64,000 nucleotides of DNA from Leptospira biflexa serovar Patoc strain 'Patoc 1 (Paris)' (GTDB lineage: Bacteria; Spirochaetota; Leptospiria; Leptospirales; Leptospiraceae). The position numbers were made by a program, and so were the translations under genes. The notes beneath the pieces are model-generated. The model worked only from the letters and a program-made list of their open reading frames with translations, had not been told where the DNA came from and searched no databases. Below are positions 55,359 to 63,819 of the stretch, piece after piece; the first letter of the stretch is position 1, and each line of letters opens with the position of its first letter. The stretch spans positions 682,001-746,000 of the forward strand of contig NC_010602.1 in NCBI RefSeq assembly GCF_000017685.1, in the 5' to 3' direction.

Positions 55359-55931
55359 TTATGATTCTTCGAATTTGCGGATTTTTTCTTTGATGGCGTC
55401 TGTCGTGGATGCCAATGATTCTTTGGAGTTCGGAGAGTCTAGTTTTAGCCGGTCCTTTGATTTTTTGGTTCCGTATCGATAAATTCCAAACAAACCAAGG
55501 ATTCCTAATCCAAGTAAGGTGGCATTGATCCAAGTATCATCGGGTTTTGCTAAAATTTTGGGACCAAATCCGTACACAATGGAATCCACCATACCTTGGT
55601 TTCCGTTTTCTTGGAACATAAGTATAATAGGATCTTGTAATACGGTATCTCCAAATCCATTTTCCATTTTGGAAATGATCTCTTCCTCACCCATACCATC
55701 TTTGATTCTATTTTCAATAAAAGTTTTGAGATAACTGGATGCGGCACACATATTAAACGAACAAGATTGGATGGGAAGGCTTGGCAAACAAATACAACGG
55801 ATTTTTTCCGTTACCTTGAGAAAGGTTTGGATTTGTTGTTCTTCTTTCAGGTTGGTTGTTGTTTTTTGTGAAAATAAAACACTAGCAGATCCAAAAAACA
55901 AAAGAATTCCCAATATGATTCGATAGGTCAT
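55359..55931 (-). CDS. ccmH: CcmH-like cytochrome c maturation protein
   Basis: 190 residues from ATG 55931, which has GGAGAGTTAGGT directly ahead and lies two bases after the ccmF stop. Signal peptide or anchor at 5-22, then the CcmH block: EKIRC, and EEEIISKMENGFGD (about 82-95), similar to the family. The usual LRCxxC pair is replaced: cysteines are at 46, 48, 57 and 62 (a C-x-C plus two more). A single C-terminal membrane helix lies near 133-150. CcmH normally reduces the apocytochrome CxxCH thiols. Its identity rests on context and the short motif, so moderate confidence. It is the last gene of ccmE-ccmF-ccmH. Confidence 0.68.
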   Translation of the reverse strand: MTYRIILGILLFFGSASVLFSQKTTTNLKEEQQIQTFLKVTEKIRCICLPSLPIQSCSFNMCAASSYLKTFIENRIKDGMGEEEIISKMENGFGDTVLQDPIILMFQENGNQGMVDSIVYGFGPKILAKPDDTWINATLLGLGILGLFGIYRYGTKKSKDRLKLDSPNSKESLASTTDAIKEKIRKFEES

Positions 55932-55933
55932 AC

Positions 55934-58135
55934 CTAACTCTCCTTTGTTCGATTCTTTTTTTCTCCGATGGGGAGTAACAAAAAGATACCAGATAAAAAA
56001 TACAATAAGGAACCAATCCAAATCAATTTCACAAGTGGGTTGATCCAAACTTCTAAGTTTGCTACAATTTGCCTTGGGAAGTTTAAGAAGGATTTGAGTT
56101 TATCAGTTTGGCTTCCTGGGGTAAAATAATACTGCATAAACATCAGCGGTAGGTCAGGGTTTTCCGATTTTAAATCAGAAGTTTCGATTGCACCAAGTTG
56201 GATGTAAAAGTCTTCTTTTGCCATGGAATGGATGGCGGGTTCACTTGTTGGGATATGTGTTTCGAAATCACCTGTTAGGTGGGAAATTTGTGGATAAAAT
56301 CTTCTTTCAGTCTCGAGAGTTGCAATTTTTTCCAATCCACGATAAATTCCATAACTTGCTTCCTGAGAAACGATCACATTTTGAATGTTAGGTTCACCAC
56401 CGAGTCCAGAAATGAGGACGGGTTTGATTTTTAATGTGGATGCTTCGATTTGGTAACCACCAATCATTGCCTTGTCGATGGATTGGTAGATGATTTCTTC
56501 AGAAGTAGGAGGTTGTAGTTCATAAAAAAAACGGACAGAGGTATTGATCTTAAAGGCATTCCCTGCATATCCGATGAAGATGAGAACCAGTGAGAAGTGC
56601 ACTAAATATCCACCATACCTCCGTTTGTTTTTTAACATTAGGTTTAAGGCGGCTCGTAACAAAGATTCATCTTTGTGTTCTTCTTTTCTTGCTTTGATCC
56701 CGCGGTAGTATTCTTGCACAATCCCCGCAATGGTAAACATTCCGATGCCTACAGTGAGAACCGAATACACTTCTGCAAGGACGTCCCCATACTTACTGTC
56801 GGGTTTGGTAAAGTTTTGGGAATAAAATAGGATGTAAATTCCCCCACCAAAAATTCCAAAGAGGAATGGTTTGAGTAATGTGGATAAAAAGACAGATCCT
56901 GCTCCCTTTCTCCAAGCAAGGAGAGGTGCCGATCCCATCAGCAATAATAAAAAGATCCCGGCAGGAACTCCCCAAGAATTGAACCAAGGTGCTTTAAATT
57001 CTTTTCCATACAAAAGCGGAGAAAATACACCGAGTAAAATGGCAGCCGTCGAAAGTACCAAAAGAAAATTATTGAGTAAAAAACTCCCTTCTTTGGAAGT
57101 GATGGCCTCTAAGTTTCTTTCTGGTGTGAGTTCTTTCCTTCGGTAAATCACAAATCCTGTGAAGAATAAAAAACTACCGATGATATAAACAATAAAAGGT
57201 GTTCCGATGGTGGATTTGGAAAAACTATGTGGACCTTCGAGTACTCCCGAACGTGTGATCCAAGTTCCAAGCAAACTAAAATGGAAGGCAAGGATCACAA
57301 GCAACATATTCCAAAACTTTAACATCCCTCTACGTTCTTGGATGACAACGGAATGGACAAAGGCACTTGTGAGTAACCAAGGCATCAAGGATGCATTTTC
57401 CACTGGATCCCATGCCCAATACCCTCCCCAACCTAACTCTTCGTAGGCCCATTTGGATCCAAGTAGAATTCCTGTTCCTAAGAAAAACCAAGAAAACAAA
57501 GTCCATTTCCGAATGAACTTCATCCAATCCTCAGAGAGTTGACCTGAAACAAGAGCTGACATGGCTATGGCAAATGGAATGGATATACTCACATAACCAA
57601 TGTAAAGGATTGGTGGGTGGATGATCATTGCCCAATGTTGGAGAAGGGGGTTTAGTCCTCTGCCCGCAGCTGCTTCGGGAACAAATTCACGAAACGGTTG
57701 GGCATCCCCATAAAACACAGCAAGGAAACTAAAAAATCCCGACAATACCGCAAGGATAAGATTCATCATTGGGATTCGGTCTTCGATCGACTTTCGTGTT
57801 TGCCACAAAACAATAAAGGTAAACACATTTAAGATCAAATTCCAAAAAAGTAAACTTCCAGAAGATCCAGACCAGATGGAAGTCATTTTATAAAATAAAG
57901 GTAAGTGTTCGCTTGAATGCATGACCACATAATAGTTGCTATAGTCAGATCGAACGAGTTGTGTGAGTAAAACGATAAATGCTAATACGATGACAAATGG
58001 ATTTGTCATGAGAGCCAAACGACCAAGTTCGACTCCTTTTCTTTGTGAATATAATATTCCGTAGATCGTTTGTAAGGCGGAAAAAATTAAAATAGCGAGT
58101 GATGCTGAAAGTAAGATGGTCCCTAAATTATTCAT
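55934..58135 (-). CDS. ccmF: Haem lyase CcmF
   Basis: 733 residues, about 14 hydrophobic segments. The WWD-type haem-binding motif GWGGYWAWDPVENASLMPWL and neighbouring PPILYIGYV and LLGTWITRSGVLEGPHSF blocks are diagnostic. It attaches haem to apocytochrome c in the System I pathway, receiving haem from CcmE. The start overlaps the ccmE stop by 4 bases and the ccmH start lies 2 bases downstream, so the three form one operon. Length is near 650-680 of typical CcmF, with an extended periplasmic part near the C-terminus. Confidence 0.95.
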   Translation of the reverse strand: MNNLGTILLSASLAILIFSALQTIYGILYSQRKGVELGRLALMTNPFVIVLAFIVLLTQLVRSDYSNYYVVMHSSEHLPLFYKMTSIWSGSSGSLLFWNLILNVFTFIVLWQTRKSIEDRIPMMNLILAVLSGFFSFLAVFYGDAQPFREFVPEAAAGRGLNPLLQHWAMIIHPPILYIGYVSISIPFAIAMSALVSGQLSEDWMKFIRKWTLFSWFFLGTGILLGSKWAYEELGWGGYWAWDPVENASLMPWLLTSAFVHSVVIQERRGMLKFWNMLLVILAFHFSLLGTWITRSGVLEGPHSFSKSTIGTPFIVYIIGSFLFFTGFVIYRRKELTPERNLEAITSKEGSFLLNNFLLVLSTAAILLGVFSPLLYGKEFKAPWFNSWGVPAGIFLLLLMGSAPLLAWRKGAGSVFLSTLLKPFLFGIFGGGIYILFYSQNFTKPDSKYGDVLAEVYSVLTVGIGMFTIAGIVQEYYRGIKARKEEHKDESLLRAALNLMLKNKRRYGGYLVHFSLVLIFIGYAGNAFKINTSVRFFYELQPPTSEEIIYQSIDKAMIGGYQIEASTLKIKPVLISGLGGEPNIQNVIVSQEASYGIYRGLEKIATLETERRFYPQISHLTGDFETHIPTSEPAIHSMAKEDFYIQLGAIETSDLKSENPDLPLMFMQYYFTPGSQTDKLKSFLNFPRQIVANLEVWINPLVKLIWIGSLLYFLSGIFLLLPIGEKKNRTKES

Positions 58136-58524
58136 TTTTCCTCTGCATACCCAGCTTCATATTTGGAGGCACATTTTGCTTCCACATGGTTTGAAACAAG
58201 TACTCCACGTTCCAGTTTTCCATCCACCCTTGCCCTTGCTCCTTCTTTGAAGGCATCCGGTAAAAGTGTTTCCCCCGTGAAAAAAACAGGGATGATTTGA
58301 TCATTGAGTTCCAAATCAAATTTCGCTTTTTTTCCTTCTCGGACTAAACTTCCCACACGGACAAATCCTCTGACTCGCAAATTTTGTTCTGAGTATTTGG
58401 TTTGGTTGGCAGCTAGTTCAGACGCATCCAATAATAGGTAGGATGTTTCTTGGGATGAAAAATAGGCAATGCCTCCGAGAGAGATTGCGATGAGAAATAA
58501 AAGGGTTAAAAACTTACGATTCAT
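58132..58524 (-). CDS. ccmE: CcmE haem chaperone, cysteine-type (CxxxY)
   Basis: 130 residues with one N-terminal membrane anchor (7-22) and an OB-fold. The haem-attachment site reads KCASKYE: Cys118 and Tyr122 take the places of the canonical HxxxY (His130/Tyr134 in E. coli). This CxxxY variant, known from archaea and some delta-proteobacteria, marks a System I* pathway in which haem is bound through Cys. A His lies nearby (Asn-His-Val, 113) but at the wrong spacing. It is the first gene of the ccmE-ccmF-ccmH operon. No ccmA-D or ccmG is in the window. Confidence 0.88.
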   Translation of the reverse strand: MNRKFLTLLFLIAISLGGIAYFSSQETSYLLLDASELAANQTKYSEQNLRVRGFVRVGSLVREGKKAKFDLELNDQIIPVFFTGETLLPDAFKEGARARVDGKLERGVLVSNHVEAKCASKYEAGYAEEK

Positions 58525-58626
58525 GGTCCATTCTTTAGACGAAATCTCGTCTTTCCTCTAACCTCTCTGATTGCAAGTTTCGGTCAAACAAAAAGGTCAT
58601 TGGAAAACCTTGAAAAAATCCCGGTT

Positions 58627-59403
58627 TTATAGGTAGGATTTGGTCCGATACACAAAATACCCAACCCATTCTTTGATGCTGAGAGTGGTTAAATCCAAAT
58701 ACCCAGCAGATGGCAGGTAGAGCTCAAACGCGCCCGAATCGGTATTAAATGATCGGTAATCTGTGGGAAAAGGGAATACATTCAGATTTTGTTTTTGGAA
58801 ACAACCAAGAGAACGTTTCATATGAAAGGCTGAGGTGATGAGAAGAAAAGATTGGAAGTTTTTTTCCATCAAAATTTTTTTTGTTTCCACAGCATTTTCA
58901 TGGGTGTTACGTGAATTGTTTTCTAAGATAATATCCTCTTCTTTGACACCGAGGTCGATGAACAAAGATTTGGCTAAGTCGGCTTCTCTGTACGTATCAG
59001 AAAGTAATAATCCAGAACCTCCCGTAAAAAGTATCTTTTTCACTTTGCCTGCTTTGTAGAGCCGTATAGCATCAGTAATACGATCTGCAGAATCTGTGAG
59101 TTCAGGTCTAGCTTTGACAGAGGAGATAGTTTGGATCATCCCACCAAGGACAATGGCAACATCAACTTTGGGAGCATCTTGCAAGGAGACAGGTGGATAC
59201 TCTTTTTCTAATTCTGTCACCAATCGGTTGGCGATAAAGGAACTGGATGCGAGGTATAAAAAAAGGCAAATGATAAAAAATAGGAATTTTGTTTTCCCAG
59301 ATTTGATACGGAACAAAAGATAAAAACAAAGTAGAAAAAAAACTGGTAGTGGATAGAGAAAGATAGTGAGTACTTTTGAAAGGATAAAAAAGAAAGATTC
59401 CAT
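58627..59403 (-). CDS. DUF218/YdcF-like membrane protein (ElyC-type)
   Basis: 258 residues from ATG 59403; earlier in-frame codons run into the upstream gene. Two or three hydrophobic segments at the N-terminus are followed by the DUF218 domain: VDVAIVLGGMI, RITDAIRLYKAGKVKKILFTGGSG, EADLAKSLFIDLGVKEEDIILENNSRNTHENA and FLLITSAFHMKRS. The same architecture occurs in E. coli ElyC, which affects envelope precursor balance; the enzymatic role is unknown. The gene is preceded by a small unknown gene ending 29 bases upstream on the same strand. Confidence 0.8.
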   Translation of the reverse strand: MESFFFILSKVLTIFLYPLPVFFLLCFYLLFRIKSGKTKFLFFIICLFLYLASSSFIANRLVTELEKEYPPVSLQDAPKVDVAIVLGGMIQTISSVKARPELTDSADRITDAIRLYKAGKVKKILFTGGSGLLLSDTYREADLAKSLFIDLGVKEEDIILENNSRNTHENAVETKKILMEKNFQSFLLITSAFHMKRSLGCFQKQNLNVFPFPTDYRSFNTDSGAFELYLPSAGYLDLTTLSIKEWVGYFVYRTKSYL

Positions 59404-59431
59404 AAGGAAATGATCGTAAAGGGTGTGTTTT

Positions 59432-59833
59432 TTACCAGTCCAAATCAGGACCAAGGACCCCAATCCCACTCCCCCAATATTGAGAAGGGTGAGGGTAACG
59501 GACAGAAACTCCGAGTGGTGAGCGAGAATACTTCCAGTCTCTTGCAATTTGTTTTCTGAGTTGCATCTGCTCTTCTGAAACTCCCATCTCTGAGGCATTT
59601 AAAAACTGTTTGGTGAGCTCAACCCATTCTTTGATGGCCGCTGGGTTTTGTTTTTTTAAATCTTGGATGAGAATTCGAAGTTCAAATTCTGCATCTTCCC
59701 TTAGGTCTCTCGCAATTTCTGAAATTTCCGCATTGGATCCGAAAACAGTTTCGTTTCCTTCTGTTCGATCGACAGCATCTCGCCATTTCGCATAAGCGAT
59801 GAACAAATTTTTTGTTTCGTCGTATCGATACAT
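59432..59833 (-). CDS. Small conserved-looking protein, unknown function
   Basis: 133 residues from ATG 59833. An upstream in-frame TTG at 59872 would add 13 residues but places the start near the palindrome at 59895. The chain is mostly helical, with clusters of Glu, Arg and Gln and no signal peptide, ending in a Gly/Trp/Pro-rich tail (SQYWGSGIGVLGPDLDW). I do not recognise the family. It is followed by the DUF218 gene in the same direction and diverges from the metallo-hydrolase gene. Confidence 0.6.
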   Translation of the reverse strand: MYRYDETKNLFIAYAKWRDAVDRTEGNETVFGSNAEISEIARDLREDAEFELRILIQDLKKQNPAAIKEWVELTKQFLNASEMGVSEEQMQLRKQIARDWKYSRSPLGVSVRYPHPSQYWGSGIGVLGPDLDW

Positions 59834-59894
59834 CGTAGTAAGTGATTGTGCTTGGGAATCGGAAAAAGGCAATCGAAAAATGAATCCATCCGAT

Positions 59895-59908
59895 TGTGAC
59901 TAGTCACA
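59895..59908. promoter_or_regulatory. Perfect 14-base palindrome TGTGACTAGTCACA
   Basis: A fully symmetric 14-mer in the gap between divergent genes, 17 bases before ATG 59925. Half-sites TGTGA/TCACA with a 4-base spacer resemble Crp/Fnr-superfamily operators (E. coli Crp has a 6-base spacer, Fnr-type sites 4). Position close to the start would fit repression of the plus-strand gene. The regulator is not identified. Confidence 0.5.
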
Positions 59909-59924
59909 GTCTAAAGTAAGTGAA

Positions 59925-60731
59925 ATGGAAGTCATTTGTAACTCTAGTTTTATTCTTTGCTCTGTCACTTGGATCGGCCATGCAACTACCCTGATTCAAA
60001 TTGATGGACTCAATATTTTAACCGATCCCATCTGGAGTGAGAGGTGTTCCCCTTTCTCGTTTGCTGGTCCCAAACGGTACACACCACCAGGAATTTCCAT
60101 AAATCACCTGCCAAACATTGACATAGTCATTTTATCCCATAACCATTATGACCATACAGACCTTCCCACTTTGAAACAATTAGAAGAAAAATTCCATCCA
60201 ATGGTTTTAACAGGACTAGGTAACAAAAAATTATTGTTAGGTGAAGGTATGCATAATGTAAAGGAGATGGATTGGTGGGAAAAAATTTCTTTTGGTTCTG
60301 TTACATTCACATTTACACCGACCCAACATTTTAGTGGGCGGAGTCTATTTGACCGCGATGAAACTCTTTGGGGGAGCTTTATGGTGGTTGGGAAAAAAGA
60401 AAAAGTGTATTTTGCCGGAGATACAGGTTATTTCTCTCATTTTAAAGACATCGCCAGCCGGTTTGGATCCATCGACATTGCCATTTTGCCCATTGGAGCT
60501 ACAGAACCGCGGTGGCTTATGGAACCAGTTCATATCGGTCCCACCCAAGCCGTGATGTCATTTCTCGACCTCAAGGCAAAATTCCTCGTTCCTATGCACT
60601 ACATGACCTTTGTTTTATCAGATGAACCACTCGATTCTCCTGTGCCCCGCACAAAAGAAGCGATGAAACAATCGGGAATCTCCGAATCTGCGTTTGTTCC
60701 TTTAAAAATTGGAGAATCACGCTTTTTTTAG
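59925..60731 (+). CDS. Metallo-beta-lactamase-fold hydrolase (NAPE-PLD/UlaG-like)
   Basis: 268 residues. The signature SHNHYDHTDL supplies zinc ligands His72, His74, Asp76 and His77, with further ligands in PTQHFSGRS and AGDTGYF. WIGHATTLIQIDGLNILTDPIWSERCSP marks the branch resembling N-acyl-phosphatidylethanolamine phospholipase D and UlaG-like lactonases. No signal peptide, so cytosolic. The substrate is unknown. The start ATG 59925 lies 17 bases after a perfect palindrome that may control it. Confidence 0.85.
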   Translation: MEVICNSSFILCSVTWIGHATTLIQIDGLNILTDPIWSERCSPFSFAGPKRYTPPGISINHLPNIDIVILSHNHYDHTDLPTLKQLEEKFHPMVLTGLGNKKLLLGEGMHNVKEMDWWEKISFGSVTFTFTPTQHFSGRSLFDRDETLWGSFMVVGKKEKVYFAGDTGYFSHFKDIASRFGSIDIAILPIGATEPRWLMEPVHIGPTQAVMSFLDLKAKFLVPMHYMTFVLSDEPLDSPVPRTKEAMKQSGISESAFVPLKIGESRFF

Positions 60732-60777
60732 TTCCATGTGATTTCTCTTTCGGGTATGCTGTCCTAAAAAAAATAGG

Positions 60778-62253
60778 ATGGTGAGCACGTTGAAGAAGCT
60801 TCTCACATTGATGGTTTTCCTGGTATGTTTGTCTGTGACAACTGCAGGGTTATTTGCCGAAGAACCAACTCCGGTTCCAACAGAAACAACAACACAAGAG
60901 GAAACAGGGCATTCCTCACATGGTGAATCCGTTCACGAAGAACTCCCGTATTGGACTGTTTTACCTTTCGTGGCAATTCTTTTATCGATTGCGATTTTAC
61001 CAGTTGCCTCTCACAAAACAGCGCATTGGTGGGAAGACAATAACAATAAACTGATTTTAGCAGCGGGACTTGGCGCCATTTCGTTTGTTGTTTTAATCGT
61101 GTATGGTTATAGTCATAATATCATTCACACAGTTTTTTTCGATTATGTACCTTTTATCATCTTGCTTGGTTCTTTGTTTTATATCTCCGGCGGGATCGTG
61201 ATCAAGGGTGATATCAAAGCAACTCCACTTAATAACACATTGTACCTGTTAATCGGTGCGGGCCTTGCTTCCTTTATTGGAACCACTGGTGCTTCCATGT
61301 TACTCATTCGTCCTTTATTAAAAACAAATAGCGAACGGAAACATGTGGTTCATACTGTAGTGTTTTTTATCTTTCTTGTATCAAACATTGGTGGATCCTT
61401 AACCCCACTCGGTGACCCTCCACTATTTTTGGGATATTTAAAAGGAGTTCCTTTCACTTGGACTTTCAAACTTCTTCCAGAAATGTTGGTGGCACTCGCG
61501 ATCTTACTCACAGTCTATTATGTTTGGGATACGATGGCGTATAAAAAAGAAACCAAAAAAGATTTGGCTCTCGATACAAAACTTGCCACTCCGTTTTCGA
61601 TCAGTGGTCAAGTGAACTTTCTTTGGTTACTCGGTGTGATCTTAGCCGTTGCTTTTTTAAATAGCAACTACATCCCACAAATCAACCAAACACCAACTCT
61701 TGGCTTCATTCGAGAAGCAGTACTCATTGTTCTCATTGCACTTTCATGGTTTACGTCAAAAGCGGAACATAGAAAGTTCAATAACTTTACCCTCCACCCC
61801 ATCCAAGAAGTGGCTTACCTCTTCATTGGAATTTTCATCACCATGATTCCTGCACTCGTATTACTCGAAGCACATGGAAAGGAACTTGGGATCACACAAA
61901 ACTGGCAATTTTTCTGGGCGACAGGAGTATTTTCCTCAGTTCTCGATAACGCTCCCACCTACTTAACCTTTGGATCATTGGCATCGGGACTTCTCACTCC
62001 TGCAGGTTCCGCTCCACTCACACTGGGTCAATTCATTGGGAATGTCCAAGCAGAAGAGATCTTAAAAGCAATCTCTGTGGGCGCGGTGTTTATGGGTGCC
62101 AATACATACATTGGGAATGCTCCTAACTTTATGGTGAAGTCAGTTGCAGAAGAAAACAAAGTGAAGATGCCTTCGTTTGGTGGGTATTTAGCATATTCAA
62201 TGGGAATTTTAGTTCCTGTTTTTATCCTCATCACTTTCATTTTCTTCGTCTAA
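60778..62253 (+). CDS. Sodium:proton antiporter-type membrane protein (NhaD-like)
   Basis: 491 residues with an N-terminal signal-like segment followed by an acidic/Thr-rich extramembrane stretch (EEPTPVPTETTTQEETGHSSH), then about 11-12 hydrophobic segments. FIGTTGASMLLIRPLL and NIGGSLTPLGDPPLFLGYLKGVPF belong to the ion-transporter (IT) superfamily that includes NhaD and ArsB-like carriers; GNAPNFMVKSVAEE near the C-terminus is the matching second repeat. Na+/H+ exchange is likely but not proven. An AAATAGG abuts the ATG, so GTG 60781 or TTG 60790 may be the real start. A terminator follows at 62263-62286. Confidence 0.8.
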   Translation: MVSTLKKLLTLMVFLVCLSVTTAGLFAEEPTPVPTETTTQEETGHSSHGESVHEELPYWTVLPFVAILLSIAILPVASHKTAHWWEDNNNKLILAAGLGAISFVVLIVYGYSHNIIHTVFFDYVPFIILLGSLFYISGGIVIKGDIKATPLNNTLYLLIGAGLASFIGTTGASMLLIRPLLKTNSERKHVVHTVVFFIFLVSNIGGSLTPLGDPPLFLGYLKGVPFTWTFKLLPEMLVALAILLTVYYVWDTMAYKKETKKDLALDTKLATPFSISGQVNFLWLLGVILAVAFLNSNYIPQINQTPTLGFIREAVLIVLIALSWFTSKAEHRKFNNFTLHPIQEVAYLFIGIFITMIPALVLLEAHGKELGITQNWQFFWATGVFSSVLDNAPTYLTFGSLASGLLTPAGSAPLTLGQFIGNVQAEEILKAISVGAVFMGANTYIGNAPNFMVKSVAEENKVKMPSFGGYLAYSMGILVPVFILITFIFFV

Positions 62254-62262
62254 GTAACAATC

Positions 62263-62287
62263 AAACCGGGGTCAATGCCCCGGTTTT
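62263..62287 (+). terminator. Rho-independent terminator after the antiporter gene
   Basis: A 9-bp stem (62263-62271 aaaccgggg with 62278-62286 ccccggttt), a 6-base loop and a short T-run. It lies 10 bases after the antiporter stop and shows that the next gene's ATG at 62275 is inside the hairpin, favouring a start at 62296. Confidence 0.8.
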
Positions 62288-62295
62288 GTCCATCC

Positions 62296-63819
62296 ATGTA
62301 CCTTCAATTATCCGATTTACATTCATTCGCAGATTCTGGATCGTTTTCTCACTTACAAGAGCGAAAAAAAAGTTTGGAAGAAGAACGTGAGAGATTAGAA
62401 ACAATTCTCAAAACCTCATCTGACAAACTGATTTATGGAATCCATACAGGTTTTGGTCCTCATGCCTTTACTTCCAATGAAGAACTTCATCTCATTCAAA
62501 AATCTCTTATATACCACCTAACAGTGGAACCTATATTGACCTTGGAAGGAACCCCTCATTCGAATCTCACTCACAAAGAAGCAAGAGTGGTTCTTTGTGC
62601 CCGACTTTTTAGTTTAGCACTCGGCGGTTCTGGGATTCGGTTTGAAACCTTAGATGTTTTGAACCAACTTTTAGAATTCGATTGTATCCCCATCCTTCCT
62701 GAAAAAGGATCTCTTTCGGCTTCTGGAGACCTAATCCCTCTCAGTTATATTCCCTTGGCTCTACTAGGTGAATCTGGATTTACAGGAAAAGGGAAGGGCT
62801 TAGGGCCCACCAAACAAAATGGGAAAACTTCAAAAATTCCTGGCCTTCCTTGGACACCCCATCCGAAAGAAGCCATCTCGCTGACGAATGGAACTAGTTT
62901 TACAACAGCCTTACTTGGTTACCAAGTGGTGGAATTTCGAAATTTGTTTTTACAGTCCATCGAACTCTTACGGTATCTCTTCCATTACCATTCTATTTTC
63001 CCTGATGCCTTCCATCCAGGATACCACGATCACAAACAATTCGATGGACCCAAACGGATCGCAAATTTTTTATACCCAATCATTTCCAAAAATCCAAAAT
63101 CGAAAGTAGAAGGAAAACGAATCCAAGATATTTATTCGGTGCGTTGTATCCCTCAAATCTTAGGTTCCATTTGGGATGAATTAGACTCGATTGGTTTGGT
63201 CGTAGAACAAGAGTTAAATTCATTATCCGACAATCCGATTCTCATCTCTGAGTCAAAAAATGGAGAAATTTTACATCGTTTTGCTGAAGGTGGTGGTTTT
63301 TACGCATCCCAAGTGAGTTTTGCTGCTGATCGATTGCAAAATGCCATGGCTGTTTGGTTCACTTGGATAGACCGTTTTCTGAATTATTTAATGGAACCAA
63401 AAGAAAATGATGAGTTTCCGCTTATGTTATCGGCAAAACCTGGAACCTATGCAGGTTTATCTGGATTGGGACTGATGGCAACTCACCTAACGGCAGAAGT
63501 GCGACGAGATAGTATGCCTGGATCAATGCAGTCGATTCCCACCAATGGAAATAACCAAGACATTGTCCCTATGGGAGCTATCTCTGTTTTAAGAAATCGT
63601 AGAACTGTACATAGTGCGAAGAAAATACTCGCCATTTTTAGTTATGCGATCTTCCAATCTTCTCTGTTTGCTAAAAAAAAGGAATTGGTTCCATACTTTG
63701 AATTGTTTCGCGATTTAAATACGATGGAGGAAGATAGAAGCCTGGACTTTGAAATCCAGACTTTAATGGAAAGAATTGATAACTCTATTTCTTTTCTTGT
63801 AATGACTCCAAACGATTGA
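62296..63819 (+). CDS. MIO-type aromatic amino acid/histidine ammonia-lyase family
   Basis: 507 residues from ATG 62296. The MIO cofactor forms from Ala142-Ser143-Gly144 in GSLSASGDLIPLS. Also present: the catalytic Tyr in YGIHTGFG, LTNGTSF, YSVRCIPQILG and SLSDNPIL. Two motifs differ from classic HutH: GNFHG is replaced by GGGFYAS, and the Q-E-D block by NNQDIVPMG, which is closer to tyrosine ammonia-lyase or aminomutase forms. The reaction is therefore ammonia elimination from, or 2,3-migration on, an aromatic amino acid or histidine; the substrate is not settled. No other hut genes are nearby. The 3' end overlaps a minus-strand partial gene by 35 bases. Confidence 0.85.
   Translation: MYLQLSDLHSFADSGSFSHLQERKKSLEEERERLETILKTSSDKLIYGIHTGFGPHAFTSNEELHLIQKSLIYHLTVEPILTLEGTPHSNLTHKEARVVLCARLFSLALGGSGIRFETLDVLNQLLEFDCIPILPEKGSLSASGDLIPLSYIPLALLGESGFTGKGKGLGPTKQNGKTSKIPGLPWTPHPKEAISLTNGTSFTTALLGYQVVEFRNLFLQSIELLRYLFHYHSIFPDAFHPGYHDHKQFDGPKRIANFLYPIISKNPKSKVEGKRIQDIYSVRCIPQILGSIWDELDSIGLVVEQELNSLSDNPILISESKNGEILHRFAEGGGFYASQVSFAADRLQNAMAVWFTWIDRFLNYLMEPKENDEFPLMLSAKPGTYAGLSGLGLMATHLTAEVRRDSMPGSMQSIPTNGNNQDIVPMGAISVLRNRRTVHSAKKILAIFSYAIFQSSLFAKKKELVPYFELFRDLNTMEEDRSLDFEIQTLMERIDNSISFLVMTPND

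Noticed and set aside
59404..59598. N-terminal extension of the DUF218 protein
   Set aside because: It overlaps the upstream gene in another frame and lacks family similarity; ATG 59403 begins just before the first membrane segment.
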